NCBI RefSeq assembly: GCF_000173775.1
Contig: NZ_ACCD01000013.1
Location: 1 to 64,000 of the forward strand
DNA: 64,000 nucleotides
From: Yersinia rohdei ATCC 43380
GTDB taxonomy: Bacteria > Pseudomonadota > Gammaproteobacteria > Enterobacterales > Enterobacteriaceae
Direction: 5' to 3'
Position 1 is the first letter of the stretch. Each line of letters starts with the position of its first letter. The notes under the pieces are model-generated. The model had not been told where the DNA came from. It did no database searches and saw only the letters and a list, made by a program, of their open reading frames with translations. The position numbers and the translations under genes are program-made. Positions 8,883 to 17,558 of the stretch are shown one piece after another.

Positions 8883-8932
8883 GAAAAATTAAAAATGGGC
8901 GCGAATCTCCTGGGTTAGGATGTCTGAATTAT

Positions 8933-9940
8933 TCAGTTCACCGCCCGCACTCGCAAAGTGGCACTCATACCAGCTGACAGGCGCAGGTCATCTGGAGTGG
9001 AGGCCGAATCAATGCGCACCCGCACTGGAATACGTTGAGCCAGACGAATCCAATTAAAGGTGGGCTGCACATCTGCCAGCAGGTTATCGGCTTTCGGACT
9101 GGCGGCATCGGCAATACCATTAGAAATGCTTTCGACCATACCTTTTAGCTGCACGCCACCGGCCATCAAACGAATATCTACTGCATCACCGACATGAATT
9201 TTCGGCAGTTTAGTTTCCTCGAAATAACCGTAAATCCAGAAAGTCCCAGTCGTGACCAGCGCGATCCGCGCCTGTCCTGCATCGGCATAATCCCCCACCC
9301 GCACATCAAGATTGGTGACAGTCGAGTTTAAGGGCGCTCGCACCACAGTCCGCTCCAACTCGAGTTGGGCATGAGCCAGCGCGACCTCAGCTTGGCGTAC
9401 CGAGGCAATAGCTTGTTGCTGACTCGCATTAGCAGATTGTTGTGCCGCTTGCGCCTGTTGTAAGTTGGCTTGAGCCGCACTCGCTGAGGAGTGCGCATCA
9501 TCACGATCCTCGCCAGAAATAACATCACCCAAGGCGGCACGGCGTTTTGCATGGGCCTGGCGCATCGCCAATTCGGTCTGGCTGGCCTTCGTCCCTGCTG
9601 CGGCCGCAGAGATATCTGCTCCCGCAGCAGCCGCTCCCGCCCGTGCGGATTGCAGGTCAGCTTCGGCTTGCTCTAACGCCAAGCGGTAGCGCTCGGGATC
9701 AATAATAAATAACACATCACCGGCGTTAACCTGTTGATTATCCTGCACCATCACAGTGGTCACCCGGCCAGAAATATCCGGTGCCACTCGGGTGACTTCT
9801 GCCCGCACGCGCGCATCACTGGTCCAGGGGGAAAGCATATAGTGATTCCAAGCCATCCAAGCCACGAAGGCCGCCAACAGCACAATTAAGGCCGTGGTAC
9901 TAAGACGGATCAGATTTGGGGTTCTCATGGTAATTCTCAT
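8933..9940 (-). CDS. HlyD-family membrane fusion protein of an efflux system
   Basis: This is a 335-residue periplasmic adaptor of the HlyD/EmrA/AaeA type. A single N-terminal membrane anchor (about residues 10-32) is followed by a biotinyl-lipoyl half (VAPDISGRVTTVMVQDNQ), a long Ala/Gln-rich coiled-coil hairpin (about residues 85-185), the second lipoyl half and a beta-barrel. It joins an inner-membrane pump to an outer-membrane channel; no channel gene is nearby, so TolC is the likely partner. The start overlaps the DUF1656 stop (TAATG); a second ATG at 9928 is also possible. It is the last gene of the marR operon. Confidence 0.93.
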   Translation of the reverse strand: MRITMRTPNLIRLSTTALIVLLAAFVAWMAWNHYMLSPWTSDARVRAEVTRVAPDISGRVTTVMVQDNQQVNAGDVLFIIDPERYRLALEQAEADLQSARAGAAAAGADISAAAAGTKASQTELAMRQAHAKRRAALGDVISGEDRDDAHSSASAAQANLQQAQAAQQSANASQQQAIASVRQAEVALAHAQLELERTVVRAPLNSTVTNLDVRVGDYADAGQARIALVTTGTFWIYGYFEETKLPKIHVGDAVDIRLMAGGVQLKGMVESISNGIADAASPKADNLLADVQPTFNWIRLAQRIPVRVRIDSASTPDDLRLSAGMSATLRVRAVN

Positions 9941-10137
9941 TAAAATAGGATTAATGCGGTAAGGCTGTAGATCAAAATGAACAGCGCGACCCGGATCAAG
10001 GAAGGGTGAATAGCTCGGCGATACAAGCCCATGCGGGCCAACCCCAGATCCAATAGCCAGAACAGGGGCAGCATCAATATAATCAGTGCCAATGGGCCTG
10101 GCACATAGATACCGCCGAAAGATAATTCATGTGGCAT
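9940..10137 (-). CDS. DUF1656 small membrane protein
   Basis: This is a 65-residue protein of the DUF1656 (YdhI/AaeX-like) family with two hydrophobic segments (about residues 10-30 and 45-63). It starts with the family signature around ELSFGGIYVPGPL. Such proteins accompany FUSC pumps and HlyD adaptors as small accessory subunits of unknown role. Its start shares one base with the FUSC stop and its own stop overlaps the HlyD start, so the three genes are translationally coupled. Confidence 0.9.
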   Translation of the reverse strand: MPHELSFGGIYVPGPLALIILMLPLFWLLDLGLARMGLYRRAIHPSLIRVALFILIYSLTALILF

Positions 10138-12269
10138 TACTCAACACCTCGGGCGAGTTGGGGCTTGGCGCTGCGCGCTAATACCGAGTCGCCATCATCA
10201 AGGGCGCTGGCTAACTGGAGCAATAATTGGCGCAAAGGTGTATTCACAGGATTACCCGCTGGTACTTGCTCAAGGCACTCATCCAATTGTTGCCGTGCTT
10301 GATGCCAGACTCTGGGCGCAGGAGAGCCATACAAACTGCCCAAAGTATGAATAACCTGAGTGACTGAGTGCTGAACTGCTCGAGGGAAATTGCCAAATCG
10401 GATTGATTTACGCAGGTCAATGATGGTTTGCCCCGTTTCGTGCACCAGTAAAGTCCACTCTTGCATCCGGCGGGCAGGAAGGCTGCCGGGGCGAGTCATA
10501 TTATTGACTTGCAACATAATATCTCTATTACGGCTTTCGAACTTTTCTGCCAATCCGCGCAGGGGTAAGCGGGCAGCTTGGCGAACTTGCCACCGCATTA
10601 ATCTCATCATCCGGCGCAACTGGCCACGGCTCCCGGTCACACTCGGCACCACCAGGAAACTCAATAGCGCGATTATCACCCCGACCGAGATAGCAACCGC
10701 CTCATTGAGATAGCGCTGTGCATCAATAGTGGGGGCCAATGGGATCATCAATGCCACCATGAACCCCATATTCAGCGCCATACCAAATGGGGCTAATGCC
10801 GGGCGCGTTCCTATGTACAAGATGATTATCATGAAGGGCAATGTGCCAAGAACCAACAGGGGAAAAGTGTTCAATAGCGGCAACAAGCTATAGCAAGCCA
10901 GCCCTAATACCGGGGCGGCAAGATGGCCCAGCGCGACCAAGCGAGTGACAGCCACCGGATTCGGCACTGCTGAAAGCATAGATAGCAATGCCACAATACC
11001 AAACAGTGCGGTGCCACCATTGCTCCAACCACTCATCATCCACAACAGGCCGATGGCGAACATCACCCCGCCTGCACGCAACATGGTCAGTAGCACAGAC
11101 ATCGGATCAGTGGCGCGCATAAAGGGAGCGACCTGGCGCTCCTGGCGTTGCAACCGGTGAGGGCTATCAACATCAAGACTGCAACGCAGTGCCAGATACG
11201 TCAGAAAGTCACTGACAAAACGCAGCAACAGGCTCACTCCCATCTCGTAATTCTCTTGCGCGGCATCCGGCAAAGATGCCCCCGCAGTTTTCAGCTCATG
11301 TTCCAACTTCCCGCGCCAGCACTGTAATGCCTGCTGTAAATCAGGCAAATGAGCACGTAGCTCAGCATCGGAAAGTTTCTCTCCCAAGGGCAATAAATGC
11401 GAGGTTAATACATTGGCGGTCGGTGAGTTATTTCCGCGTTGCAAGCGCATGACAAAATGATGTAATGAGTGAAAACGGGAAACGGCAGTCATAAAGCGCT
11501 GGTTAAGTTGAGTCAGTGCGCTGCTACTGGCTCGGATGGACGGATCATCAAAAATGGCAACGCTACGTAAATCTTCGTAGCTAACAGCCCCTCGCACCAA
11601 TGCTTGCTGGGATGCTTCTATCGCACTGTGATCTTGTAAACCATTACGGCAACTGTTGCACACCAAATCAAGAAATTGCTCACAGTTATCGGTGGCAGCT
11701 TTGCGTAATGGATCCCGCAGGCGCGTAGGAAGCACGATATCGAAAACACAGCTAGCAATAATCAAGCCCAAACCTACTTCAACCAACCGCCAGATGGCAG
11801 TGTCGAATACCCCAGCAGGGTTATTAACCGAGGGCAAAACAATCATGGCGACGGTGTAGCCGCCAAGCACAAAGCTGTAAGCTCGCATATTGCGGTTAAG
11901 CAATGCGCCAGCAGCCATACCGCCAGACCACAATGCCATCACCAGTAGCAATAACAGCGGTTGCTGCGGAAATAATCCCACCATAACCACACCAGCAATA
12001 CAGCCAATCAGGGTCCCCATACCACGATAGAATGCTTTCGCCAGCACCATACCCGTTTGGGGATTCATCACAATCAGCACAGTAATCATGGCGGTAGCTG
12101 GCGACGGCATTTCCAGCCGCATGGCTATCCAGCAACTCAGATATAAGGCCAACAAAGCTTTGGCAATAAATAACCAGACTTGTTTTTCACCTTGCATCGC
12201 CTCAAGCCAATGTTGGTAACCACCACCTACCTTCATCTGTGCAGCCATGCTGACAGATGCAATATTCAC
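10137..12269 (-). CDS. FUSC-family inner-membrane transporter (AaeB/YdhK-like)
   Basis: This is a 710-residue FUSC-family pump. Two blocks of predicted membrane helices (about residues 35-175 and 385-530) flank soluble helical domains, the layout of AaeB, the E. coli p-hydroxybenzoate efflux pump, and of YdhK. With HlyD and DUF1656 it should export aromatic acids or similar hydrophobic anions; the substrate cannot be read from sequence. The start is a GTG at 12269 that overlaps the marR stop (GTGA). The operon matches E. coli ydhIJK in content but its regulator is co-transcribed. Confidence 0.92.
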   Translation of the reverse strand: MNIASVSMAAQMKVGGGYQHWLEAMQGEKQVWLFIAKALLALYLSCWIAMRLEMPSPATAMITVLIVMNPQTGMVLAKAFYRGMGTLIGCIAGVVMVGLFPQQPLLLLLVMALWSGGMAAGALLNRNMRAYSFVLGGYTVAMIVLPSVNNPAGVFDTAIWRLVEVGLGLIIASCVFDIVLPTRLRDPLRKAATDNCEQFLDLVCNSCRNGLQDHSAIEASQQALVRGAVSYEDLRSVAIFDDPSIRASSSALTQLNQRFMTAVSRFHSLHHFVMRLQRGNNSPTANVLTSHLLPLGEKLSDAELRAHLPDLQQALQCWRGKLEHELKTAGASLPDAAQENYEMGVSLLLRFVSDFLTYLALRCSLDVDSPHRLQRQERQVAPFMRATDPMSVLLTMLRAGGVMFAIGLLWMMSGWSNGGTALFGIVALLSMLSAVPNPVAVTRLVALGHLAAPVLGLACYSLLPLLNTFPLLVLGTLPFMIIILYIGTRPALAPFGMALNMGFMVALMIPLAPTIDAQRYLNEAVAISVGVIIALLSFLVVPSVTGSRGQLRRMMRLMRWQVRQAARLPLRGLAEKFESRNRDIMLQVNNMTRPGSLPARRMQEWTLLVHETGQTIIDLRKSIRFGNFPRAVQHSVTQVIHTLGSLYGSPAPRVWHQARQQLDECLEQVPAGNPVNTPLRQLLLQLASALDDGDSVLARSAKPQLARGVE

Positions 12270-12784
12270 AAGGTTTTACCTTCCACACTACCAATCACTT
12301 TGCTCAGCAACTGCTGCAACTGGCCACATTCGCTCTCATCCAACTCAGCTAAAAAGCCCTGTAATTGCGTTGAAATGGCAGGCAAAACCCGAACAATTAA
12401 TTCTTCACCTGCAGGAGTCAGACAAACCGACAAACGGCGGCGATCTTCAGCATCGGCAACACGAACCACCAACCCTTTGTCGATCAACTGGTCAACAAGG
12501 CGCGTGATATTAGCGGCTTTTTCACTGGTGGCCTCGGCCAGTTCGCTCGGCCCCAAACCATGCTCGCTACTATCAATAATGATCAGCACGTTATATTCAG
12601 GATGAGTTAGCCCATATTCACGTAACAGTGCATTTGCATTGTCATTGAACAGCTTATGCAGGAGTTTGACCAAGCGAACGACTCCAGCTTGGTCACGGGG
12701 GAAATCATGACGCCGGCGTTGGTTTGCTGCCAGGCGCGATTCAATTGCCAGCACACTGGCTGAGGTAGGTTGATTATCTTTCAT
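12266..12784 (-). CDS. MarR-family transcriptional regulator
   Basis: This is a 172-residue MarR-type regulator with a central winged helix-turn-helix (about residues 85-125, LGPSELAEATSEKAANITRL) followed by the DRRRLSVCLTPAGE wing. MarR proteins commonly repress their own operon until a phenolic ligand binds. Here it is the first gene of the efflux operon and the 18-bp palindrome 8 bp upstream of its ATG is a natural operator. The N-terminal extension of about 30 residues (SRLAANQRRRHDFPRDQ) is longer than in MarR itself. No clear Shine-Dalgarno precedes the ATG. Confidence 0.92.
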   Translation of the reverse strand: MKDNQPTSASVLAIESRLAANQRRRHDFPRDQAGVVRLVKLLHKLFNDNANALLREYGLTHPEYNVLIIIDSSEHGLGPSELAEATSEKAANITRLVDQLIDKGLVVRVADAEDRRRLSVCLTPAGEELIVRVLPAISTQLQGFLAELDESECGQLQQLLSKVIGSVEGKTL

Positions 12785-12791
12785 TTATGTA

Positions 12792-12809
12792 TATTACATT
12801 AATGTAATA
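12792..12809. promoter_or_regulatory. Perfect 18-bp palindrome, candidate MarR operator
   Basis: The sequence TATTACATTAATGTAATA is identical on both strands and lies 8 bp upstream of the marR start. It also resembles a -10 region for the minus strand, so a bound dimer would block transcription. This fits autorepression by the MarR protein encoded downstream; the link is inferred from position and symmetry. Confidence 0.7.
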
Positions 12810-12923
12810 AAAAATCAAAAAAGATATCTTTTGCTGTGGGCCAGGTTTTAGACCGGCTTTTAGGTGGAGTTCAGTAATGGGTATGAGTAAAGCCACTCAG
12901 GAAATGTTAAAAAACAACAACAA

Positions 12924-12953
12924 TTGACAATGATAATCATTCATACTTACAAT
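12924..12953 (+). promoter_or_regulatory. Sigma-70 promoter of the ABC/monooxygenase operon
   Basis: A consensus -35 TTGACA (12924-12929) and a near-consensus -10 TACAAT (12948-12953) are separated by 18 bp. The expected transcription start, 6-8 bases after the -10, falls at 12959-12961, at or next to the ATG of the permease (12961). The message would then be leaderless or nearly so. Confidence 0.7.
12926..12944. promoter_or_regulatory. Fur box inside the promoter spacer
   Basis: The 19 bases gacaatgataatcattcat match the classical Fur consensus GATAATGATAATCATTATC at 15 of 19 positions, including an unbroken core of 13. The site lies between and over the -35 and -10, the usual place for Fe-Fur repression. 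The consensus is established knowledge; binding here is inferred. Confidence 0.78.
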
Positions 12954-12960
12954 CGCCGTC

Positions 12961-13728
12961 ATGCGCGATTTAAAATATAAAAATATATTCATTACAATAA
13001 CCACACTGATAAGTTTTATTGTTGTTTGGCAACTGGTGAGTTTATCAGGAAGATTTAGTATCTATATCTTACCCAAACCCATTACAGTTGTAGAAACAGC
13101 TTATGAATTACTGGTATCAGGTGAACTCATTCGGCATTTGCTAATTAGCCTGGAACGTATCTTCTGGGGATACTTACTTGCCATTATTATTTCATCAATC
13201 TTAACATTGCTACTTTGTTCGAGTAGTTTGATTAAAAGCATTATTGACCCCCCATTGAATTTTTTAAGGCAAATTCCGCCTCTAGCCCTGTTACCACTGC
13301 TGCTTGCTTGGGTCGGCATTGGAGAAGAGCAAAAAATAGCCGTTATTATTTTGGGGTGTTTATTCCCAATTTTATTTAATTTTATTGGTGGTGTAGAACA
13401 AGTTGATAAAAAACTTATTGATGTGGCTAAAGTATTAAACCTCAATAAATCACAAATATTTTACCGTATTTATTTACCTTCAGCCCTGCCCTCTATCTTA
13501 ATAGGGCTAAGAGTCGGCTTAGGTTTTAGTTGGCGATCGCTTGTTGGTGCGGAATTAATTGCTAGCAGTGCAGGGCTGGGCTATATGATGCTTGATGCTG
13601 AATCTTTGGCCAGAACGGATATTATTTTGGTTGGCGTGTTAGTCATAGGTTGTATGGGTATGTTTACCGACTACCTATTATCTAAGCTAATCAATAAATT
13701 GTCACCTTGGCATGCTCAAGAAAAATGA
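12961..13728 (+). CDS. ABC transporter permease, SsuC/TauC-like
   Basis: This is a 255-residue inner-membrane permease of the nitrate/sulfonate/taurine ABC family. About six hydrophobic segments are visible, and the cytoplasmic EAA loop reads DVAKVLNLNKSQIFYRIYLP, with the conserved Gly replaced by Asn at VLNLN. The ATG at 12961 has no Shine-Dalgarno, but no later start keeps the first membrane segment. Codons are AT-rich compared with neighbours. The ATPase frame begins before this stop, so the genes are coupled. The substrate is unknown; iron control is suggested by the Fur box. Confidence 0.88.
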   Translation: MRDLKYKNIFITITTLISFIVVWQLVSLSGRFSIYILPKPITVVETAYELLVSGELIRHLLISLERIFWGYLLAIIISSILTLLLCSSSLIKSIIDPPLNFLRQIPPLALLPLLLAWVGIGEEQKIAVIILGCLFPILFNFIGGVEQVDKKLIDVAKVLNLNKSQIFYRIYLPSALPSILIGLRVGLGFSWRSLVGAELIASSAGLGYMMLDAESLARTDIILVGVLVIGCMGMFTDYLLSKLINKLSPWHAQEK

Positions 13729-14464
13729 AAAAGCAGCGACTATGATTATTCAAAACTTATCTATTCATTACCCTGGAAATCAAGGCACTATCAAGGCGTT
13801 AGAAGATATAACCTTATCTGTTGAGAAAGGGACATTTTTGACAATTATCGGTAAGAGTGGCTGTGGGAAAAGCACACTGTTACAGGCTATTGCTAATTTA
13901 TGTAAAATAGATATTGGCCAAATCACTCATGCAAATAATAAAATCCCGAGTATTGGTTTTATTTTCCAAGAGCCACGTCTCATGCCTTGGTTGACGGTAA
14001 AAGAAAACATTTCTTTTGGTTTACAGCACTTAAAAAAGAAAAATCCGGAAATAATAAAAAGAAGAATTGATGACATATTACAATTAGTCAAATTAGAAAA
14101 ATGTGATTATATGTATCCAAACCAGTTGTCCGGCGGAATGAAACAACGGGTATCTATTGCCCGTACCTTGGTTACTCAACCTGACCTTTTATTATTAGAT
14201 GAACCTTTTTCAGCACTTGATGCCTTTACTAAAAGAACATTACAAAATGAACTACTTTCTTGGTGGGAAAATACCCACAGCAGCGTCATTTTTGTCACCC
14301 ATGATATAGAAGAAGCTATATTACTCGGGCAAAGAGTGATAGTCATGGACGATGGGAGAATCACTGAAGATTTACTTATTGATTTAAAATATCCTCGAGA
14401 GATAGATCAAGACGAAGTTGTCAAAATGCGCCGTTATCTTACCGATAAACTTATGCCTCATTAA
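13712..14464 (+). CDS. ABC transporter ATP-binding protein, SsuB/TauB-like
   Basis: This is a 250-residue ABC ATPase. Walker A GKSGCGKST, the Q-loop FQEPRLMPW, signature LSGGMKQRVSIAR, Walker B LLLLDEPFSALD and the H-loop FVTHDIEEA are all intact, so it should be active. FQEPRLMPW is typical of the nitrate/sulfonate subfamily. The frame starts at 13712, inside the permease gene; an ATG at 13742 (MIIQNLS) would also give a full domain. It energises the permease encoded just upstream. Confidence 0.92.
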   Translation: MLKKNEKAATMIIQNLSIHYPGNQGTIKALEDITLSVEKGTFLTIIGKSGCGKSTLLQAIANLCKIDIGQITHANNKIPSIGFIFQEPRLMPWLTVKENISFGLQHLKKKNPEIIKRRIDDILQLVKLEKCDYMYPNQLSGGMKQRVSIARTLVTQPDLLLLDEPFSALDAFTKRTLQNELLSWWENTHSSVIFVTHDIEEAILLGQRVIVMDDGRITEDLLIDLKYPREIDQDEVVKMRRYLTDKLMPH

Positions 14465-14481
14465 CAAGAGAAATTTTTACT

Positions 14482-15435
14482 ATGCAACATTTTATAAAGT
14501 CTATTTTACTGGTAGTCGCATTGATTACTCAAATGCCAGCATTTGCTAATGACGCTGACACATTAAATATCACATATGTGACAGCACCTTTTAATATGCC
14601 ATCCATTATTATGCGCGAAAAAGGCTTTTTAGATAATGAAATGGCAGTTTACAACAAAAAAGTGAATAACTCGGTTATCACTTCTGGAGCAAAACAGACC
14701 CAAGCAATGGCCGCCGGTAAAATTGATATTGCTAGTGTTCTTGGCTCTTCATCCGCAATTTTAGCAAAAGCTAATGGGGCTCCAATTGAAATTATTGCTG
14801 CATTCTCTCGTGGACCAAAAGCTTATACCCTGATGACTATGGATAAGAATATTAAAAGTATTAGTGACCTAAAAGGCAAGAAAGTCGCAGGGCCAAAAGG
14901 GACGGTACTGAATCAATTATTAGTCGCGGCACTGAAAAGCCAAGGGCTTACTCTTAATGATATTGAATATATCAATATGGATATTCCTGCGGCGAGTGCT
15001 GCATTACTATCAGGTAAGGTCGATGCCGCCACTCTTGCAGGGGCCCATGTCATCGATGCTGAAAAATCAGGGGCGGTATTACTTGCTGATGGTAAAGGGT
15101 TAATTAGCCCAACAACAGTTATCGCTGCACGTTCCGATTGGGTTAAAAATAATCCAGAACTAGTAAAAGCCTATTTTTCTGCCCATTTGAAAGCTATTGA
15201 TTTTATCAAGCAACATCCAGATGAAGCATTGGAAATTACAGCTAAAGAACAAAAAATAAGCTTAGACGATGCTAAAAAACAATTTTCATTGTATGACTTC
15301 AATCCTGTGCTGACCTCTGTAGACATTAAAAACTTAAACGAAGATCAAGATTTCATGATTGAAAATGGCATGCTGCAAGATACTAAACGCATTGATATTG
15401 CAAAAGATTTAATTTCCACGTCAGTGTATAAATAA
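14482..15435 (+). CDS. ABC transporter substrate-binding protein, NMT1/SsuA-like
   Basis: This is a 317-residue periplasmic binding protein of the NMT1/THI5-like group (SsuA, TauA, ThiY relatives). A signal peptide ends near residue 22 (MPAFA-ND). Family features include the early ITYVTAPFNMPSIIM strand, the FSRGPKAYTLMT hinge and DLKGKKVAGPKGT. There is no lipobox, so it is soluble in the periplasm. It follows the ATPase by 17 bp. The ligand class (sulfonate, nitrile, pyrimidine, chelate) cannot be told from sequence alone. Confidence 0.9.
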   Translation: MQHFIKSILLVVALITQMPAFANDADTLNITYVTAPFNMPSIIMREKGFLDNEMAVYNKKVNNSVITSGAKQTQAMAAGKIDIASVLGSSSAILAKANGAPIEIIAAFSRGPKAYTLMTMDKNIKSISDLKGKKVAGPKGTVLNQLLVAALKSQGLTLNDIEYINMDIPAASAALLSGKVDAATLAGAHVIDAEKSGAVLLADGKGLISPTTVIAARSDWVKNNPELVKAYFSAHLKAIDFIKQHPDEALEITAKEQKISLDDAKKQFSLYDFNPVLTSVDIKNLNEDQDFMIENGMLQDTKRIDIAKDLISTSVYK

Positions 15436-15454
15436 CGAACGGAAAAATAAAATC

Positions 15455-16465
15455 ATGAAATTTTCAATTTTAGATCCTGTGATAATTGAACCTAATTCAA
15501 CATCAGCAAAAGCACTACAAAGCTCTATTGATTTAGCTAAATATGTTGAATCTCTTGATTTTGCTCGTTATTGGATTGTCGAGCATCATGGTGTGCATTA
15601 TGAAGCAACACCCTCACCCGAGATTCTTGCATCAGCTATTTTGAATCAAACCAAAAAAATTAACGTTGGGGTGGGTGGCTTTTTACTTAACAATTACAGC
15701 CCTTATAAAGTTGCTGAGATAATCAAAAGCTTAAATGCACTTTATCCCGACCGAGTTGATTTTGGTATTGGGCAATCGTCATCAGGTCAATTACAAGACT
15801 TTGCTCTACAAGCGAATCGGGTATCTGAAACTAATTATAATCACGACCAGGCAATGGATGAATTAATCCACTGGTTAGCTAATGATTTTGAAACTGATAA
15901 TCCTTTTTCAACCATCCCAATAATGCGAGATGAGTCTAGCTATGACAATATTTGGGCACTGGTAGTGTCGGAATATAGTGCTAAAAGAGCGGCAAGTCTT
16001 GGGATTAAGTTGGCATGCAGTGCTTTCCATCAACCAGAAAAGGCGGTGAATAGTATTGCGGCTTATCGTCAAAACTATCAACACACGATGAAATATTGCG
16101 CAACCAGCAAACCAACAGACTTACTCGCTATTCGGTTGATTGTTGCAGACACTCAAGAAGAAGCAGAAAAAATGGCGATGCCGATGCGCCATCTATTCCA
16201 TCAAAGAAGAAACCTTAATATTATGCCTCTTACTATGCCGACAATAGATGAGGCAATTGCTGATGCAGGGGGAATATGGCCGGCAGAAACTTCACCTTGG
16301 CCAATGTATGTCATTGGTGATAAAGAGCAGGTATATGCAAAACTGAGTAATATGATAGAACAAACAGGCGTTAATGAAATCATGTTACAAGACGTTTTAC
16401 CCACATTCGATATGCGCAAAAAAATGTATGCTGATGTGGCCGAATTGGCGCATAAATTACGCTAA
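15455..16465 (+). CDS. Luciferase-like (LLM class) flavin-dependent monooxygenase, MsnO8-like
   Basis: This is a 336-residue TIM-barrel monooxygenase of the bacterial luciferase/alkanesulfonate group. It has the YWIVEHHGVHYEATPSPEIL motif, VGVGGFLLNNYSPYKVAE and the RVDFGIGQ strand, as in MsnO8-type LLM enzymes that use reduced flavin and O2. No flavin reductase gene is adjacent, so FMNH2 would come from elsewhere. As the last gene of the operon, 19 bp after the binding protein, it probably oxidises the imported compound, as SsuD does for sulfonates. Iron control would be unusual for a sulfonate system. Confidence 0.88.
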   Translation: MKFSILDPVIIEPNSTSAKALQSSIDLAKYVESLDFARYWIVEHHGVHYEATPSPEILASAILNQTKKINVGVGGFLLNNYSPYKVAEIIKSLNALYPDRVDFGIGQSSSGQLQDFALQANRVSETNYNHDQAMDELIHWLANDFETDNPFSTIPIMRDESSYDNIWALVVSEYSAKRAASLGIKLACSAFHQPEKAVNSIAAYRQNYQHTMKYCATSKPTDLLAIRLIVADTQEEAEKMAMPMRHLFHQRRNLNIMPLTMPTIDEAIADAGGIWPAETSPWPMYVIGDKEQVYAKLSNMIEQTGVNEIMLQDVLPTFDMRKKMYADVAELAHKLR

Positions 16466-16545
16466 GCGGAAGAAAACATCGGGGTAGCGAAGTTTATAAC
16501 TAAAATAACAGCAATTGATTCATTTACCGCCCTATGACACAAAAC

Positions 16546-16574
16546 AAAAACCCCGCCTCAGCGGGGTTTTTATT
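16546..16574 (+). terminator. Rho-independent terminator of the ABC/monooxygenase operon
   Basis: A GC-rich hairpin (accccgc-ctca-gcggggt) is followed by a T-run and preceded by an A-run, so it could work in both directions. It lies 80 bp after the monooxygenase stop. Confidence 0.85.
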
Positions 16575-17558
16575 GCATGAGTGAAAGTGACCGGTAAGGC
16601 TGTAAGTATCCCTGCAAAAAGAACCAGCCAAATTAAATGCCGCTTCCCGCTGCATTTACACGTAAATAATATGATGCTACTGACACTCTCGGAAAGTTTA
16701 GAAATGCCCCAATCATGGGGTTGGGAAAACACAACAACAGCTAGCTGCGTGAGGGGTTAAATAGTAAAGTTTAAGACCATTGCGGCTTTTTTTATTTATT
16801 GTTATTTTCCTTTATCCTATATATCCAATTCATATTGCTTTTTATGGTGTGCTTATCCCTGCGGGTAAATCTGTATTGTAATGAAGTATCAACAAACTCT
16901 TTATGTAAGTGTTTTAACTACGTTAAATAGTCTAAATCTCCCCCATGCGAAAGTGTATGAGAATTGCACTTTTTAAATGATATTGCCAGATTAATGTCAA
17001 AGACATTCTGCTAACCTTTCTGGAGATTTTATTTTACACACTTACGTACAACACATTGTAATAACACAAATTTTTAAGATTTATCGGTTCTACCACAAGG
17101 CCCAGATGCAATCGACTTGTAGGCTCAGGTAATTTCCTATTGAAACTTCCTACAGAAGTCAGGGCGGCGTCTCATTTCATATGTGTCTAATATAAAATAT
17201 TATCTCCAGTCTTAGTTAGTTGAAAAGGTACTGTTGCAAACATAGGGTAATAATAAGCTAGAGCTCCGTTTCAGTTAAAAGACTAGTCAGAAATCCATTC
17301 GTACAGAAACGGACGATAAGTATATTGTTCCAAATAAAACGATAATACCGTCAGTACGATTCACCTTATTATAAAAACCCTTTTTGTTGAAAAAACAGGA
17401 AAATACTGGCCTACAAGTTAAATATCTGAATAACGTGATTGCATGTGACCACTATGAACTGAAGGTAAATTACGTTATCAGCCTCTAAAGCCTTTCAGGA
17501 AAAAAACATTTTTCCTGTCGGTTATTTAAATATATTTTTAGAGCGAACATTAAATATA
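16575..17558. other. AT-rich gap upstream of the autotransporter
   Basis: These 984 bp hold no convincing gene on either strand. Two structures stand out: ggtactgttgcaaac (17228-17242), which resembles the terminal repeat of IS6-family elements, and an inverted repeat tccgtttc/gaaacgga (17265-17272 and 17306-17313). The region must also carry the autotransporter promoter. Low GC and no family content suggest either an acquired regulatory region or decayed DNA. Confidence 0.5.
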
